Positions 27,245 to 42,200 of a stretch of DNA of 64,000 nt are shown piece by piece. The notes beneath the pieces were generated by a model that was not told the origin of the DNA, ran no database searches, and worked only from the letters and a program-made list of their open reading frames with translations. Position 1 is the first letter of the stretch, and each line of letters opens with the position of its first letter. The DNA is from Candidula unifasciata (lineage: Eukaryota > Mollusca > Gastropoda > Stylommatophora > Geomitridae): NCBI GenBank assembly GCA_905116865.2, contig CAJHNH020002057.1:102001-166000 (forward strand), given 5' to 3'. Both the position numbers and the translations under genes were made by a program.

Positions 27245-30200
27245 ATGCCCTCTACATCTAATTGTTTTAAGTTTAGGACTTTTTCGATGACTGCTTCATT
27301 TTTTAGTCTGTCACTCCTGGATGCTATTCTCTGCATTCTTCTTAACAACTACATCTTTGTCAAGGGTTATTTTTTTTTTGGGTGAGTATCTTTTGCATTT
27401 TGCTGCAAGCCACTTTTATACCATCGCGATTCTGTGATGTTGACAGTTAAAAGATAGTTATGTCCATTGACTCGCTGAAAAATTTTGCATTTGCCTGTAT
27501 TTTATACTTTATTTATATCTTTTCTGGTGATGACTATAGAGTTCTGTTTTCTTACAATTTAACTATCGCCTAATTTTTAGGTGTGAACTGTCAACATCCA
27601 CTTAACACTACAAATCCTTGGGCATGACTCAGGAGTGTTAGTATGGGACTGACTGTCTCCTGCCATAGATGACGTTAGCTGTACTATCCAAGCAGTTATC
27701 AACAGCATAGGGATTTATATTGGCCTAGGTTAACCCAGCCCTAGATAGGTACCAGACAGTGTACTAGGAAGGCTTCTTCTGCTTCTTCTTTGTGGTCACC
27801 AGCTGTAAACTTTGGCAGACAGTTCTGAGTGTTTATCCATCTCCAGACATTGGTCTTGTTCCAGAATCTGAGTATTGCGTGCACATACGTTTCACACCTC
27901 TGACTTGTTTGTATGCAGACTCTTAATTCCTTGTCTTGACTCTTGGTTCCTTGCCGCCTCTCAGATAGATACACTCCGACTTTGAAGGGTGCCCTTACTT
28001 TGTCAACTCCTGTGACATGCTTGGGAGGCAATGGATCTGTTCTTGTTTTTCCTATCATGGAGTCTGGGAAGCTACACAGGGAATACTGGGAAGTAAAGGC
28101 AGCCAGTGAGAAGATGTCACATCACCCATTGAGTGCATCTTAGTCTGTTGAAGCAAAGTCTAGCATCATTTGCCCAGTGCACCACTGGGGTTAAAAGGAT
28201 CATTTACTTAACTGTGCTTCTGTTTCTGGGGGGGGGGTGGGGTTTTGCGGTAGCATAATGGTTAAATACTTGCCTACCAGGCAACAGCGCTTAGGTTCAA
28301 ATCCGCATGAAGACAATTGTTTTTTCCTCTAAAATTGACTTGGCTCTCAGGTTGACCCCTTCTAAAATGGGTACCATGTAATGACCAGGAGTGTAAAATG
28401 TGGCTGACATGTTGTTGACTACATCACTCGTTGAGTACTGATTGATCTATAAAAAATATGAATATAGTGTCATAAATCATTTGTCCAATGGACCACTGGC
28501 AATAAAGAAGGGTCTTTTTTTTGAAAAAAAAATTATGTATAGAAAGATGAAAAGCAGAACATAGACATATTGTAGGGGAAATGTCACCAATTTCAGTAAT
28601 TACTTTGTACTTGAGCCATACTTCTTCCTTATTGTGTTGCATTGCTTGTGAACAACTACTTCTGTGTTTTGACAATAAGCAGTTTGTTGTAATAATAGAA
28701 CATTCCCTCTCTGGACAGTTTAGCACTTAGTTGTGTGTTCATGTCTTGTCATTGCATTGATGTACAAGCTAGGTGTGGTCAAGGCCCTTTGGGAGCAAGT
28801 GAACAATGCAGAAGAGTGAATAATTCATTATGGTCTGAAGAGAATGGTACCGCAATGGATGGCTACGGGGATTTGGCCTAGACTTAACACTTAGAGGAAA
28901 GGCAAGAAGGACATACAGTCAGACCTGCTGATGGTACAGCAATGGATGGCTGCGGGGATTGGGCCTAGACTTAACACTTAGAGGAAAGGCAAGAAGGACA
29001 TACAGTCAGACCTGCTGATGGTACAGCAATGGATGGCTGCTGGGATTTGGCCTAGACTGAACACTTAAAGGAAAGGCAAGAAGGAACGTACAGTCAGACC
29101 TGCTGCTTGTACGATTGACATTGGAACTCTGCACATGGCTGCTGAAGATGTGAACAGAGGGCTTATGGAAATGTCCTCAGTATTTTGATATAAGATGTCC
29201 TAATGGTTTAAGGGTTGGTTCTTAACTCATGAGTTCAAGCCGTTATGTATGCCGATGATCTGGCGCTACTGAGTTCAGAGGAGGACACTGAAAAAGCACA
29301 GACAAGGCTTCAAGAATCCCTCGGAACTCTAGAGAGGTGGTTCCAATAGCTGGTACATGCCTGTAAATGGGGCCAAAAACACACACACACCATTTTCAGT
29401 CTCTCTACCAAACCCCAGAAAGTTTCACTTAGATATGGCAGCCAGGCACTGATACATGATGACTCACCGTCATATTTAGGAGTAACCTTTGACTCAAGAC
29501 TCACATGGAGAAAACAGATAGAAAAGACACAGAGCAAGGGACTCAAGAGAACACAACTGATGAGGAAGTTAGCTGGAACAGACTGGGGGGCAAACCTCAA
29601 TGTCTTAAGAGGGACCTATACAGGCTATGTGAGGCAACACTAGAATATGGAATAGCTGCTTGGGGCACAGCAGCTAAATCAAATTTTCAGAAAGTCTCAA
29701 AGATCCAAAACCATGCTCTCCGTATTATGACAGGGGCAATGCGCTCGACGCCCATATCAGATATGGAAACAATTACTGGTCTCCATAATCTGGAAGATAG
29801 GAGAGACACAAAGATCCTCACCCACTCTCCAAATACCACCACTTTCAAGAACAACCCATGTACAGCCGACTACAGAAACCCCAGAAGTCTAGACTAAAGA
29901 GAACTTGCTTTATTAAGAACGCAAATGCCAAGCTCGCTGTCCTTAAACTCCCTCCCATAATACCAAATGTTCCACTTAAACCTTACAACGACTGCCCCGC
30001 TTGGCTTAGGGATAGCCTACCAACAGTCAGAACCACTGTAACAGGGGTCTCCTCCAAATCATCAATGAGCAGCACTGATATGAAATCAACTACAGAACGA
30101 GAGATCAATAGACTTTACCCACACCAGAGTTGGATTCGAGTGTATACAGATGGTTCAGCCAAGAGAGCAGTAAGAGACGGAGGAGGAGGGAATATACATA

Positions 30201-33200
30201 GAATGCCCAAATGGTTTTAAAATCAACCAGGCTGTACCAACAGGTTCATATTCCTCCAATTACAGAGCAGAGACAGAAGCACTTCTAGGGGCATGTTCTT
30301 TCCTGAATGGACAACAGCACAGCAAATATAGCAGAGTGGTCTTTCTGACTGATGCTATGTCAGTTCTATAAGCAATTGTTAACCCAAAAAACACTCAGTT
30401 TGTAGACTTGACGCAACTGCTGATTTACTTAAGCTCTTCAGTAGAACAATCTGTACTGCAGTGGATTCCAGGTCACTGTGGCTTGGAAGGCAATGAAATA
30501 GCGGACAGATTGGCCAGAAGCGGCAGTGACATGGTACAACCAAATAGCGACTTAACCCACCAAGAGATGAAAACACTAATACAATCTAGTATCCAAGAAA
30601 GGTGGCTGGATACCCACAACAGATTTTCTCCCCAAGACTCACTTCATCGCCTCTCTAGAGAGGGACAGTCTATTATATTCAGACTAAGGACTGGACACAA
30701 CAGATTTCGTCAACATATGTTCAAATTTTTCGGTGTAGGAAATACGGAGACGTGTCCCTGCAGTGTGGCACCCGAAAATGCTGAGCATGTGCTCCAACAC
30801 TGTCAACTGTATGCTGACAACAGAGACGCAATCTGGCCTGTTCCAACCACAATGAAGACAAAACTGTATGGTACACGAGAGGATATAGATTGCACGATAG
30901 CTTTCATAAAGGCTACCGGCCTCCTGATACAAGTTTTCTGACAGAAGGATCGAAGAAGAAGACCAGGCAGCACCCACTTTGTCCAAATTGCTATTTTAAC
31001 TCGTTGCATTGTAAAGTGCTATCTTTTTCTTCTATGCATTAACCGGCTGTAAACTCCGGCAGAAAGTTCTGGTTGTTCATCCACCTCTGGACTTAGGACT
31101 TGTTTCAGAACCTGAATGTTCTTTGCACTTGGGTTTTACAGATCTGTCTTATTTGTATGCAGACTGTTAGTTCCATACCTTTAAAGATACATTCTGACTT
31201 TGAAGGAAACCCCCCAATTAGTTGACTCTTATGACATGCGTGTTGGGGAGGCAGTGGGTCTGTTCTTGTTTTCCCCAGGAGTGGGCCCTGGAACCCACTA
31301 GGGGGTTAAAGTGTCATTATTTTTAACTTTTCAGAGCCAACAATTTCTTACTTCAATTAGGAATTTTCTAGAAAATAAATTGAATTAAAATAACATATGC
31401 TTAGTACTGAAAGAGTTACTACACACCTGTTGGAAAACTGTATTGTCTTTGATCCACAGGGGCTGGTTTAATGTTGCTGATTGACACACTACATTTGGTG
31501 AAGCCTGACTTGGTGGTACAAATTGAAAGTTTCAACCCGTCAGCAAACCTGCCTCCAGTAACTCCAGAGTTTGTAGCTTCCGAGGAAGGCTGGATGTTCA
31601 CTAAAACCGCAGTACTTGGCTTTTTATTTAAAAATTGTTTACACAGTTCTCTTACTTCTTGATATAAACACACACATACACACATAGAATCAACATACAA
31701 TTTGTCATCAAATGTTAGCAAAGTTCCTGTCCAAACCAACTCATAAACTCTTTATTTAAGTAAATAATAATAGATGCAGTGTCTCCATTATTCCTAGCTT
31801 TCAAAATGGCTGTAAACACCAGCCTGGGATTTTCCCTGAGATAAATGGCCCCATATGATTTGTGCAAAGACCTGTTACAATTGATGTACTGCATAAAAAA
31901 ATGTCTCTGCTTCTGCATATTATGGATGTTGTCATATAGAGTGATGCTGGAAACATTTACTACCCTTTGACTTCAAGTCTATATGTCCATCTGGAAAACC
32001 AAATTCACAAATCTCACATCGTATCTCAATTGGTTGTGTTAAATCGAATGTGATTTTACCAGTAACTGTTTATTCTGCTCTTTAACACAAAAATAATGAT
32101 ACCATTCTGGATTGGCACAAGTGTCATTGTTGGTAGGAACCACAAATGAAAGATAGATCTGCTGCTCTGGGTGGTGAGCTACTTTATAAGGGATAATGAT
32201 GAGGGCTCTCGGGGGTCAGTTGGATTGTGTAACAAAATAGAATATCCATACCTGGAGAGACTGATGCAATGAGGAGGGAGCAAAGAGTCTGAACAACACA
32301 AGGGAAAGACGTTCAGGTTGCACTGGACACTATTAGCATGTGGAGTTTTTCACTGATTGCTGAGAGGAGGAACAGAGATGGGAATGTCATGAGTGCAGTG
32401 ATGTGAATTCTTGTTTTATTCACAAATTAAACATTGCCGGAAAAAGTGTTCTTCTTCCTCCTCTTCTTCTTCGCGTCCACCAGCTGTAAACTCTGGCGGA
32501 AAGTTCTGGTTGTTCATCCACTTCTGGACTGCAGCCCTATTCCAGAACCTGAGTGTTGCGTGTGCATCCGTTTTACAGACCTGACTCATATGTATGCAGA
32601 CTGCTGGTTCCTTGCCTCTCAGGCAGATGCACTCCGACTTCAAAGGTAGCTCCCAATTAGTCAGCTCTTACGACATGCTTTTCGGTAAGCAGTGGGTCTG
32701 TTCTTGTTTTCCTTATAATAGGGCCCCAGAACCCACATGGGGAGAAATAGTGTTCAAACTGTAAGACCTGTACATAAATGTAGGGCATACTCAGCATTTG
32801 CCAGAAACTGGTCAGATTGTAAGATTTGCACATGCTTGCTGGTCGTACTTGGCATACACCTCATTTGACAAAATCTAAGATTGTCAAGTCAAGTAGAGGA
32901 TGCTGAAACACACAAACTGTCTAACTTTGTTATACGCTGAAATAAGCAGCTAAAGATAACTAAGACTCCTAGTACTGCACAAATACCATACACATTCCAC
33001 GTAAAGTACTTTCATTTATAGGAATGTACTCAAATTATGTCGGTTTCTGTGGCTTAGGGGCTCTGTGCATAGTTCAGAACCCTTTAATACCTGGTTTGGT
33101 TTAGCTGCCAGTGATTTCACAGCAGACCATATTGCATTGATTTTGAAAATGATAAAGAGTGTCAACTATTTAGAAAGCGATGACAAACTACAGAATGTAA

Positions 33201-36200
33201 AATTGTCTTTAACAAACCATAAACAGCTATTGATATTTGGCTTGGAATGTTTTGTAAAGGATATGAGACATATTTTTCAGGTAACCACTTTTGTAATTAT
33301 AAAGAATGTAGAGACTATCATTTTAGAAAGGACAAACCTATATTGTTTAAAAGAAAGATGATCAGCTTCATTCAACCAGGTTTCATCAAAAATAAGTTTC
33401 TTTCAGAATGGCTGGCCATACAAAGCACAAAATCCATAGCTTCGGTCAGGCTCTCAGAAATACTCACACTTGTGAACCAAACACCTGAGTCTGAAATCAA
33501 GCCCTACATGGGTTCTGGGGCCTCATTTTGGGGAACAAATAGACCCATTGCTTTCGAGTACATTGTAAAAGATGGCTTATTAGGGATTTCTACCTCTGAA
33601 GTTAGAATGCTACAGGGATCAAACAGTCTGCATACAAGTAAGCCAGTCTATAAAACAGTTGTGTACACAAGATTTAAGTTCTGGAAAGAGGACTAAAGTA
33701 CAGAAATGAACAAACAACCAGAACTTTCTGCTGAAGTTTACAGCCAGTAAACACAAAGGCAAAGGAGAAGAATTAACAATAAAATGTGGAACCTACTACC
33801 AGTGGCAGTCACACATTTGTGGAGAATATTTATAAGAATTACTGAGTGGCACCTCAGACATGGTGAACTGATTACTGACACACAGTATTTTAAGCTGGAT
33901 TAATCATTTACAAATATTTCTTTTACTCCATCAAGGCTGTTTAATTGTTTCTGTCTCTATATGTTTGATCGCTGATAACTAATCTAATGATTTCATCTTT
34001 GATAACATCCTGTGTGGTACTGTTACTGTTTATTGACTGTCTACATGCCTTTAATGTTTTTAAGTAACCATTTTCACAGCACATTAGGAAAGTTTTAGGA
34101 CCAGATGAAAGAACAGTAAAGAATAGTTTTTATATTTTGAAACAATTGTATACACTAGGCTATTTAAAATGGCTACAGTGTACATTAAAAGTGTGTCACT
34201 TTAGCCAGTGGTATTTGACACAAAAGATTCACTGCCCTGTCTGATGCACTTGCAGTTTCTCTGAGAAACAAAGCTGGAGGACAGAAGCAGTGTTGGATTG
34301 AACGCTTTATTGACAGTACTCAGTATTATACAGTTGCCAGGCTGCTGACTGCTCATTTTACAGTCATTTGAAATCACTTGACATCTACACATTAAATATA
34401 TATATATATATAACATACATGACAATACATGTGTCTAGTGTTCCCACAGAACATTGTGTATACATGCAGTTATTATATTTCTGATGCCGTTCCTGTTTCC
34501 TAATGATTATTTGATTTTCTAGGCATTGAAAAGATCCAGGCATAACATTTCAAGTGCTGTGTTATGACTGATAACCCAGAGAACTCTTAACACACACCGT
34601 GGTATTTGTCTCCCACCATTTCATTCCTGCCCTAAGGTGGAACCCTGGCCCATTTCCCCATTCTTACAGTCTCGAAAGTGATAACCAAATCCTGTTACTT
34701 GAGTCCCAACCATTACCCACACTGGTGTGTTGGAACTGCAACCTGGTGATGGTGCCTGCATGCTCAGCCCTCTGTGCCTGCTTGCATTCTCTGGAGGTCA
34801 CATTCCTGTTGTCTACAAAGTCCATCTGGTAGACCAAGCAGCTGGTCAACGTTATCCTCCTACCCCCCTACTCCTCCCAGTGTGTTCAGCAATGTGTGTT
34901 GTCCCCCCTGCCCATCTTGTCCAATTACTAAACCAAGAGACAGCGGTGGAGGTTGTTAACCAAGGTAGATGACTTATTTTAACTAGTGTCTCTTGCCTTT
35001 ATTTGTCGTTATTTAAAAGTAACATTATAAATTCGCTTAGTAAGACGTATGGCACAGTGTTGTGGCCGAAAGTGAGTAGGGATTATAGGACTTTGTGGAG
35101 CAAGTAAATAAATTGCAGATATTTTTTGATAAAGTTGGACGAAAAGGGAACCATTATTTGGAAGTAGGGGAGATGTGCTTTTATTGGAGAATGATAATTC
35201 CCTAGACAGGTCAAAAGAGTAATGTGGATATCTAGAAAGAAACTGACTTCTGAAGAGGACTTATTACCCACATCAGAACAAGAAAATCTATATTGTTTGA
35301 TCTTGTTATGAGAAGGGGGAAAAAAACTTTAGTACATTGTGACAGTAGGAAGTTTGGAGGTGTAAAGAGGCAGACGGAGACTGAGAGAAAAAATGCTGGA
35401 CAGTTTCGACGTACTTAAAGATAATCTGTGTCAGAGTTGATAGAAAGTACAGGAGACACAGGGTTGTGGATAAGCATGATTACCAATGCCACATGGCAGG
35501 GACTATAAGAAGAAGATTTCTATAAGACAGTAAACAGAAAGCTAAAAGTAACTATGAATTAGCAAAGCAATACAGAGTTTAGTATTTAATATTTGAACAA
35601 GCATAGGAACAATAATTTTTCTGTCAGATATATCTAGTTTACAAAAGATGACAGAAACAAATAAACAGTAAACACAATAGTGGAAATGGTCGAAAATGCA
35701 TTCAGCATGAGATAAAAATCAGTCAGTATCTACAGAGATAAATTAAGACATTAATAAACACTAAAAGTTGGCAGATAAGCATGAACATTGATCAAAAGCA
35801 AGTTAAACATCACATTCACATCATGGAAATACATGTGTATATATTGTAAAGACAAATATTTCGTCAAAGTTTAAACAAAGAAAAGTAAACCCGCACGCAC
35901 AGCTGCTGAAAAAAAAGAGAATCAATGTAATTTTAAAGACAAAATAATATTTTGGCCACAATAACAGACAGCCGTCGTGATGTTGATCACATCACTCACT
36001 GAGTGCCGAATGGTCTATAAAATATAGGTCTAGCCCTATATGCCCAATATGCCGGAAGGGATGGCAAATGGTCCTTTACAATAATAGACTTGATAATATC
36101 TGACACCAGAGGAACAATTTAAAACAGGTGGACGTGAAGTAGACAATGATACAGATGGGGATAAAATAAAGAAAAGGACAAATGGGAGTCAGAGTTGAAA

Positions 36201-39200
36201 TCGAGTAATAGAAACTTTTAGAGATCGATTGCACCATTAAATATTTTTGTTGGTGTAATTCTTGTAATACTATAGTCTCCTGCTTGAAGGTGTGGATCTC
36301 AGTCTGAAGTTTGCAAGGAGATTCATAATTTTTATCACAGAAGTTACAGCCTTAAAGAGCTTTATGTTGTCAGCAGAGGCTGACTTCGGTATTCTTTATG
36401 CCAGAAACAAGCATAACTGACAGGAAATGAATTGTCTGGTTCTACTATTTATATGAAAATAGGCCACTTATATTACATCTCACTTTAGTTTGTATTTCTG
36501 TCCATTGAATATTTGAAAATACTTTAGTACACTGTTTCCATTCTAATTTTGTCTTTGATTCCCTCATTTAAAGTCTGTGGCTTAGGATTCTTCTTCTTCT
36601 TCTTGTTTTATGAGTTGATATATTCAGTTATATCTGTGTGCATTTTTACCCCTCATTAAGCTGCCTACTTTGTATTTAGTGAATCCTTTCTTTTTTTTTT
36701 TTTTTTTTTTTTCTGAGTTGGCCCTTGACAGGGAAGTTATTTCACATTTCTTGCATGTTACTGTTATATGTTATATGATGTTAGAGCAATGCTTTTCAGC
36801 AGCTTTACTCAGGGGTCTGGAAAATGGAGATCATCTTTAGCCAGCGATACGAGCCCCGGCATAGAAAGATAATAATGACCTGCGGGCAACTTGCAAGGCC
36901 TCTGCAAGCCAGATTTGACTTGCAGGCCTCTAGTTGAATAGCACTGGGGTAGAGAATTATTTTATCTTTGCATACAACCAGTAGTTTTTAGGACCATCAA
37001 GTCAGATTGTTTAAGATGGCTGTGCAGTGCCAGTCTGCCAGAGAAGTGGCAAAAAACATACTTTTAAATTCAGAGACGAGATAAATACTGGTAATCTTAG
37101 AAAAGGAAAATAAGCATCATGCTAATTCTGTAGCAGCTGGACATTGAGAGGTAGATGAGATTATTAAAGACATAGAAATAGTGCGTGTAGATTTGTTTGG
37201 TCTAAATGAAATCTCAGACCCCAGGCTGAAAAGGAATCGGGGGAAAAAAGTCTTATGAAATAGTTTTAATAGTAACATTGCATTTTCATTGTTTCCACTA
37301 TTATAGGTATTTTAACTACTATTTGTACCTTTGGGTTGGATGTGTGGCAGCTGATAGAAATTGTTCAGTTGGTTTGAGATTTTGGGCACATTTTCAATAA
37401 TCTAAATTTTTCCTAATAAGGTTAAGGACCCACAGCTGAAAGTAGAAGAGGCACACCCACATGAAGTAGTCCTCCTTCCAACTCTTATAAGCCAGATGAG
37501 GGAGTAAGTATGTCATAGATACATTTAAAAAAAATGATCAGTGTACTCCCGCATAGGAGATCTGTTGATGAATGTTAAATACCTAGGTCATTTTAACTAA
37601 GAAATTAAAAGAATATTTAGACAACTGCTGGCTTCACCAGTTATAAGGTAAAGAAGATGGACACTGTATTGGACATATCCTGAGGGAAAGTGGACAGATA
37701 ATCACAAAATACAAACTGAAATGGGAAACAAACAGATTTAAAAAATGAACATGTCCAAGATAAACCCAAGGCTGATATTTTTTAGGGGAGCCAATAGTGC
37801 GGCATCGGATTCATACTTGATATTGAAAGGATTGTACATTATAGAATGGAATGGAAGAAATGGCTATAAGCCATAATGGTGTAGAAATGGCACAAAGGGA
37901 TGATGGTGATGACTTTTCTACATCTATAGTGAATCATCACACAAAAATTGAACACCTTCGGGGAGCTGAAAGTTAAAGGACATAATTTCAATGTTGCGTG
38001 AAAAATGTTTTAACAGAAACCTTTAAAAGCAGCCTGTATACAATCTGAGATGATGAAAAAGAAAAGAGTGAGAACGGAGTATTATTAGTTATTACAAAAA
38101 CTGATTCCATGGTACCTTCCAAGCAAGCAGACTTGTTACTATGCTATATATACAGATGTAGTACAGGTAACCCTTTTGCCACATACCAGGTTTAAACAAG
38201 ATCTTTTTCCAATTTCCAAATTTCATTGTACCAAAAAAAAACTGCAGCCTATTAATTCCCTTGTTCTCCACCCTATTAAACTAGGTCTGTGGCTTAGGCG
38301 TTGCAAACGCGCTTCATAATACTGGGGTACCAGGTTCGATTCCATCTGCAGACAGTTTGTTTTGCGTTGGTTTCAACAGTGGTACCAATAGAGCTGACCC
38401 TTCAGAAAGCAACGGCAAACTAGTGAACATAAAATTTTCCCAGAAAAACCACAACAGCAAAAAAAATGCAGGGGTTGGTTCTGCAGTGTCCTGTAAAGGA
38501 TACGCCACTAACTTAATAAACTAGAGGAGGAAAAGAAGCAGCACTGAAGCTCCCCTTACCGAAAAGATTACCACACCAAGGAATAACATACCGGGGTTAC
38601 CCAAGTTTCCAAGAGCTTAAGGTTCTTAACCTCTCCTCATTGTCTGTTAATTTCTGAGGAGTGGCCAGGGAATCTGTCCGATGCTGAACACTCAAAAGAT
38701 AGTATAACGGCTTTACAGTCAAGACTGTTATTGGTACTATCAACATGGTGCGTTTATGACCATGTCTCTAGTGCTGTGGTGTTGATTCTTAATTCAACAT
38801 TAATTTCTGTTGAGTAAACATTTGCAGATACACAAATATGTTTTTCAAATGTTTTGCCTTTTCTAGTTTCAGCTTTACTTTTAAACTCAAGCCAGTGGAT
38901 CTCCGCAACCTGACACTGCTGGCTGCTTTGTCCATGAACCTAGAAAGAGGCATGACCCTGAACTCTTTACCCCCATATGCAGTGCCCTATAGGCAGTTTG
39001 GTGTCAGCATATGCCACCATAAGCTGACAGGGGAAGAAGTGCTGACTGCCATTGATGCCAGTGTTGTGGCCTTGTGTGTGGCAGATCTGTCCAAGGTCTG
39101 TATGTTGGTGCAGTCGTACTGCCTCCTTGTGACTTATTAATATGACTGTATTGCTTTTCCTGTGTTTAAATACAAGTTACATTAATTTGTATTTTAATGC

Positions 39201-42200
39201 TATTACAATTTTTAGGAAATCTTTATATAAAGGGGCTTCAAATTAAAATCTATAAATAATGAATAAGCTGACAGGCCATTGCAGTCATACGATGACTCAG
39301 AGATTTGATTTGATTCAAGAACCGACATCACAGCACTTGGGGCATTCCCATAAGCGCTCTATCTTCAGCAGCCAGTGAAGAGTTTTGCTACTAATGGTGC
39401 CAGTAGCATTATGAATTAACGTCTGTCTTGCCTTTCCTCTGAGCCTTGAGCATCTGCCTGGACCTCTCGTCACACCCCCCCCCCCCCCTGCATCAATCTC
39501 ACCAGATCCATCTGCTCCTCCGAACTGTACACGCTCTCCCACAAGGCACTAACCACGTCTGCCTTATCATGCATCAGTATTCTACTAAGTTGTGCAGAGC
39601 CAGCCAGTCTGTCAGCCTGTTCATTTCCCAACACACTGGAGCACCCGGCGAAAAAATCCAGACAATACTTCTCACCCATGTCCTCCGCAGTGACGCATGC
39701 CATTCTGCACGAAGCATGCCTGTCATGGTCTTCCTCGGCATGCTTTCTGAGTTGACTCAGAGATAGAGGCCTTACTTCAAGACGATCTTATGTTGGACCA
39801 TACTTGACTCACAGACATCATCAGCAGCACCTGCATTGGGCAGCAGCAGTTGAATGCTGTCCTATTCACAGATGAGAGCAAATTCAACCTATATTTTGCC
39901 TGGACCAAGTCTACATGCAAGGGTCTGACATACCAGATCCTGAGAATATTGCGAATTAATTTTTTTTTTAATTGGTTGCATTATTTGTATTTTCCTGTGC
40001 CTGCGCAGAATGCGATGAATTTCATAACAATTAAAGATACAAATTAATTACCAGTATGGATTCAAAGGAAAATGAATACAGATTCCATATGTGTCTACTT
40101 GTAAACACTTATATTTCTTCTTCTTCTTCTTTGCTTTCACCTGCTGAAAACTCTTGCGGAAAATTTTGGTTGTTCATCCACTTCTGGACTGCAGTCCTGT
40201 TTCAGAATCTCAATGTTGCGTGTGCATCCGTTTTACAGATCTGACTCATTTGTATGCAGACTGCTGGTTCCTTGCCTCTTAGGCAGATGCACTCTGACTT
40301 CGAAGGAAGCTCCCACTTTAGTCGACTATTACGACATGCTTTTGGATAGGCATTTATATTTTACAGAATGATTCAGGTGGTGCGTTTTTAATGTGCTTTA
40401 GTACATAATGGTTTACAGCTTGGGTGTGATATCTGCGCCTTCCGGCCCAACACATCTAATTCTAACAAATGCTAAATTTGTTGCCTTTTTTGACATGTGT
40501 GTTAAATAGCCATTCTCTCTTCTCCTCCTCCTCCCCCCCCCCCTCCCCCGTCCCCATTTTTCCAGAATAGTGCTCTAGAACACATGGGGAATTGTAGACA
40601 ATAATCTATATCTATAATAGTTTATTAGTCACAAATGTTTCTCTGGAACTCCTTAGTGTGAATTTCTTGCACACATAAGAACACCTTGAAAAGGATAGGT
40701 AAATGTTATGATTCCTGAGTGTCCCTTACTATTGACTTGTTTTGCTCTTCAGGCAGAGCGTGTGAGCGAAGACCTGCCTTTAATTTTCCATGAGATGCCA
40801 ATTTGTGCGTGTCTTGGACTGGGTAGGTGGATTATTCTTATGTTAATTGCTTGACTTAAATATTGATCTTTTAGATAACGTCTTAGATAAATGGGTACCC
40901 TGATAACATCAGATGGAAGATATATTATATAAGGTGAGTGTAGAACAGCTCAAGCAAAGGCAGCATTTTATAAAATGAAGAATATTCTATGCAGCCTTTC
41001 TGTGTCAGTTGAGATGAGAAAGAATTCTCAAGAGCTATATAAATCATATCATTGACATTTGGACGATTAGTGAACAAATATTTTGGAAGCAGAGAAGGTG
41101 TGGTTTTAAACACAGATGATGAGAATACCCTGAACAGATTTTAAAAAAGTAATTAAGATGCCTTGAAAAAATCTAATGGAGAAAACTGATTCCCCACATT
41201 ATCAGGAGACAATTTGCATTCACTGGTCTTGTTTTGAGAAGGAGAAAACTGTACATTGTGACGGTAGGAAAATAGGAACAAATAGAGGCATATGAAAATA
41301 GAGGAAGAAGATGCGTGACCGTCTGACATCATGACCTGGAAGATCTTCTGTGTCAAAATTGATTGAAAGTACTGGAGACAGAAGGCTGTGGATAAACGTG
41401 ACTGCCATCACATGGCATGTACTATAAGAAGAACATCTTAGAATCCAAGCTGCAGCCCAGTGGATGTCATCAGCTATGCGTTTGTGACTGCCATCTTCAT
41501 GCTTCCTGTCACTTGTATTAGTAGTGCACTATTTGCCACCTGACCTATTTCTGCATTACTTTTATCTCCAGCATGCCAGGATGTGTAGATCCACCCAGGT
41601 TGCAACTTCTAAATGTTCACACCAGATGCTACCTGTTGCAGTTTTCTAAAACAGAATCACATATAATGACAGCATAAATGACTGCTTGTTCTGCTGCCAA
41701 CTTGAGAATTGTGTAGGCAACCCTTATCTAGAAAGAATCACCGGATTGTTCTCAATTAATCGCAAGTTATTGATCATGCGTTCAGTTTCTGACGGAACCA
41801 GACATTTTCCCAGGTATCAGGTATAGCCCTGGGAAGTAAAGGCACCGCACATGACAATCACCCACCAAACGCTGATTGGAAATAATAGGTTTTGCCCAAC
41901 ATGCCAAATACTCCTGAAACCTTGGAAAAGGGTCCTTTAATTTTATCAAGTATAGGTGGTTTGATGGATAATTGGTCGCATAAACTGCATTTGCCTCATT
42001 CATTTATTTTCTGTCCTTTAGACTAAATCGTGCAGTTGGAAGTTTTCCTTTTGGGGAACTAAGACTGATGCCATTGAATATATTTCTTTTTAGAGGTCAG
42101 TCGTAATACAGGAGAAAATGTCACACAAGCAGATTGCTGAGTTTATATTCTGCTTGTAGAGACTAGTCAAAATCTACAGGAGGAAAAGTAATTACAAGCA

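Noticed and set aside
28239..28312. Functional tRNA gene
   Set aside because: Has A/B-box-like sequence, but no complete cloverleaf and runs on into the SINE P body. Same reasoning for the heads at 38285, 42886, 52085 and 55683.
33247..33696. 149-codon + strand ORF
   Set aside because: Runs from a SINE T into a SINE R; no domain and no continuity beyond the repeats.
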